This document shows positions 24,017 through 25,396 of a DNA stretch of 25,396 nucleotides, piece after piece. The translations under genes and the position numbers were made by a program. A model generated the notes under the pieces. It was given only the letters and a program-made list of their open reading frames with translations. It did no database searches and had not been told where the DNA came from. Origin of the DNA: VRUB01 sp046758085 (GTDB lineage Bacteria > Pseudomonadota > Gammaproteobacteria > Acidiferrobacterales > SPGG2); the NCBI GenBank assembly GCA_046758085.1, contig JBHHZP010000043.1:1-25396 (forward strand), given 5' to 3'. How positions within the stretch are numbered: position 1 is the first letter of the stretch; each line of letters starts with the position of its first letter.

Positions 24017-25396
24017 TCAGGTATCTGTGATCGATACAGGCGGCGTGTCGATGCCTTCAAGGCGCCAGCCATTGCGGTAATGGCTCCACAGGAAATAGCC
24101 GGCAATGACGATCAGTCCGCCCGCGAGTACCGGCCGCACTGTGCCCCCCATCATGAACAGCGGCACAGATAGGCCGATGGCGATGAGCGATGGGTACACG
24201 AGGGTCCATTTCCTCTTCCCGCGCTCGTTCTGGTACTTCGGGAAGAACATGGAGAATAAACCCAGAGTGAGGAAAAACAATGACCATGGCCGGGTGATGA
24301 ACGGGCTCAGATCGGTGGTGATGGCGAATGCACGCGAGAGGTTGAGCTCGGCGATATTGCCGAGCACCACGCCGATGATCATGGGCGCCAACGGAAAGCC
24401 GAGCGTGCGCATCGTGTAGCCGAGAATTCCAAACCAGAGCAACGTCCACAGGTCGAACTCGACGTTGTTAAGCGCGAACACACCAATGGCGCAGTACACA
24501 AGGATTACCGAGGCCAGCATGTACATGCGCACCTTGGTCACCAGCACAAAGATCCTCAAGGTAAACGACTGCAGCCCGACCATCATGAACGTGGAGAGGA
24601 AGAAGGCGAGAAAAATCGAGTAGGCGAGCAACGGCTCGTCGCTAATGAATGACGGGCTGGGAATCACATCGTGGATCAGTAGCGCCCCGAGCATGACAGC
24701 CGTGACCACATCACCGGGGATGCCAAGCGCCATCATAGTCATCATCGCGCCGCCCTCGGTGGCATTATTCGACGTCTCCGGCGCCACGATGCCGTCCGCA
24801 ATGCCGGTGCCGAACTTCTCCGGGTGTTTTGAGGCCTTTTTGGCCTGGTCGTAGGCAAGGATATTGGCGACTGATCCCCCGGCGCCGGGCAATATGCCGG
24901 TAAACACGCCGATCAGGGCGGAGCGGATCACGTTGGTCCAACGCTTGAGGATCTCGCCGATGGCCCTGCGGTGTTCGATCTTGACCGCGACGGTCCTTGT
25001 TTCGGTCAGTGATTTGCGGGCCCGGTCGCGATCACGCACATCGCTCAAGAGCTGACTGAAGGCAAACAAACCGATGAGTACCGGCAGGAAATCGAACCCT
25101 TGCAATAACGCATCGTTGCCGAAATTGAAGCGTGCCACGCCGTTAATGTCGTCCTCGCCGATGGTGGAGACGAGCAGGCCGAGCGCGCCGGCAATCAGTC
25201 CCTTCACCAGATTCTTGCCGGCGAGACTGGCTGTGATCGTCAATGCGAATGCCACCAGCGCGAAGTAATCCCAGGGCTGAAACTCCAGGCCGATGCGCGC
25301 GAGTTGCGGCGCCAGCGTCATCAGCAGGATGGCACTGAGAAACCCGCCGCAAAAAGACGACCAAACGCCGATACCCAGGGCCAGGCCCGGCTGGCC
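24017..25396 (-). CDS. tctA: Second TctA-family large permease subunit, N-terminus cut by window edge
   Basis: The frame is open to the last base of the window, so at least 459 residues are visible and the start is missing. An internal Met at 25321 is not the start: the upstream in-frame codons read GQPGLALGIG, a typical internal TctA segment. Motifs include GILPGAGGSVANILAYDQAKKASK, FGTGIADGIVAPETSNNATEGGAM, MALGIPGDVVTAVMLGALLIHD, and a C-terminal half with about five membrane segments. It differs clearly from the first TctA (12107-13630), so it should belong to another tct set with tctC and tctB expected further right. It is transcribed leftward, with no terminator recognised after its stop. 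Confidence 0.92.
   Translation of the reverse strand, partial: GQPGLALGIGVWSSFCGGFLSAILLMTLAPQLARIGLEFQPWDYFALVAFALTITASLAGKNLVKGLIAGALGLLVSTIGEDDINGVARFNFGNDALLQGFDFLPVLIGLFAFSQLLSDVRDRDRARKSLTETRTVAVKIEHRRAIGEILKRWTNVIRSALIGVFTGILPGAGGSVANILAYDQAKKASKHPEKFGTGIADGIVAPETSNNATEGGAMMTMMALGIPGDVVTAVMLGALLIHDVIPSPSFISDEPLLAYSIFLAFFLSTFMMVGLQSFTLRIFVLVTKVRMYMLASVILVYCAIGVFALNNVEFDLWTLLWFGILGYTMRTLGFPLAPMIIGVVLGNIAELNLSRAFAITTDLSPFITRPWSLFFLTLGLFSMFFPKYQNERGKRKWTLVYPSLIAIGLSVPLFMMGGTVRPVLAGGLIVIAGYFLWSHYRNGWRLEGIDTPPVSITDT

Overview
The window looks like a chromosomal segment of a G+C-rich Pseudomonadota, probably beta- or gammaproteobacterial. The gene families support this (Tct/Bug tripartite carboxylate transporters, a GntR/FCD regulator, an FDH1-like NAD-linked formate dehydrogenase and an FNR/Anr-type box). 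No rRNA or tRNA is present, so the genus cannot be fixed. The left 2.5 kb is visibly less G+C-rich than the rest and may have a different history.

Layout. (1) 102-2470, + strand: two secreted proteins, one with an Ig-like region plus an LAS-type zinc peptidase-like domain, the other with a FIMAH-like helical domain split by a charged insert. (2) 2471-2692: an inverted-repeat element between convergent genes. (3) 10080 down to 2693, - strand operon: sucC, sucD, a NuoE-NuoF fusion subunit and a molybdopterin catalytic subunit of NAD-dependent formate dehydrogenase, and a two-domain rhodanese. (4) 10480-13630, + strand: tctC-tctB-tctA carboxylate uptake system. (5) 13803-14492: GntR/FCD regulator. 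(6) 14554-20308, + strand: a ThDP-dependent acyl-CoA lyase, formyl-CoA transferase, a stand-alone 10-formyl-THF hydrolase-like formyltransferase, and formate-THF ligase. (7) 20399-21250: a universal stress protein behind an FNR-like box. (8) - strand: a quinone oxidoreductase and a PanE-like reductase. (9) After about 520 bp with no convincing gene, a second TctA that runs off the right edge.

How it fits together. Genes 3 to 6 form one formyl-CoA/formate module. A carboxylate is imported by TctCBA, activated to its CoA ester by Frc (with formyl-CoA as CoA donor), and split by the ThDP enzyme to regenerate formyl-CoA. The released formate is oxidised by FDH or exchanged with 10-formyl-THF by FTHFS and the formyltransferase. 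Oxalate is the obvious substrate because Frc closely matches Oxalobacter Frc and a PanE2-like reductase lies nearby. However, the ThDP enzyme is not a canonical oxalyl-CoA decarboxylase. It resembles the bacterial 2-hydroxyacyl-CoA lyase group, so a 2-hydroxy acid is a serious alternative. A shared operator (GTATAC half-sites repeated every 7 bp) precedes the sucC/fdh operon, the tct operon and the regulator gene, which ties the whole set into one regulon.
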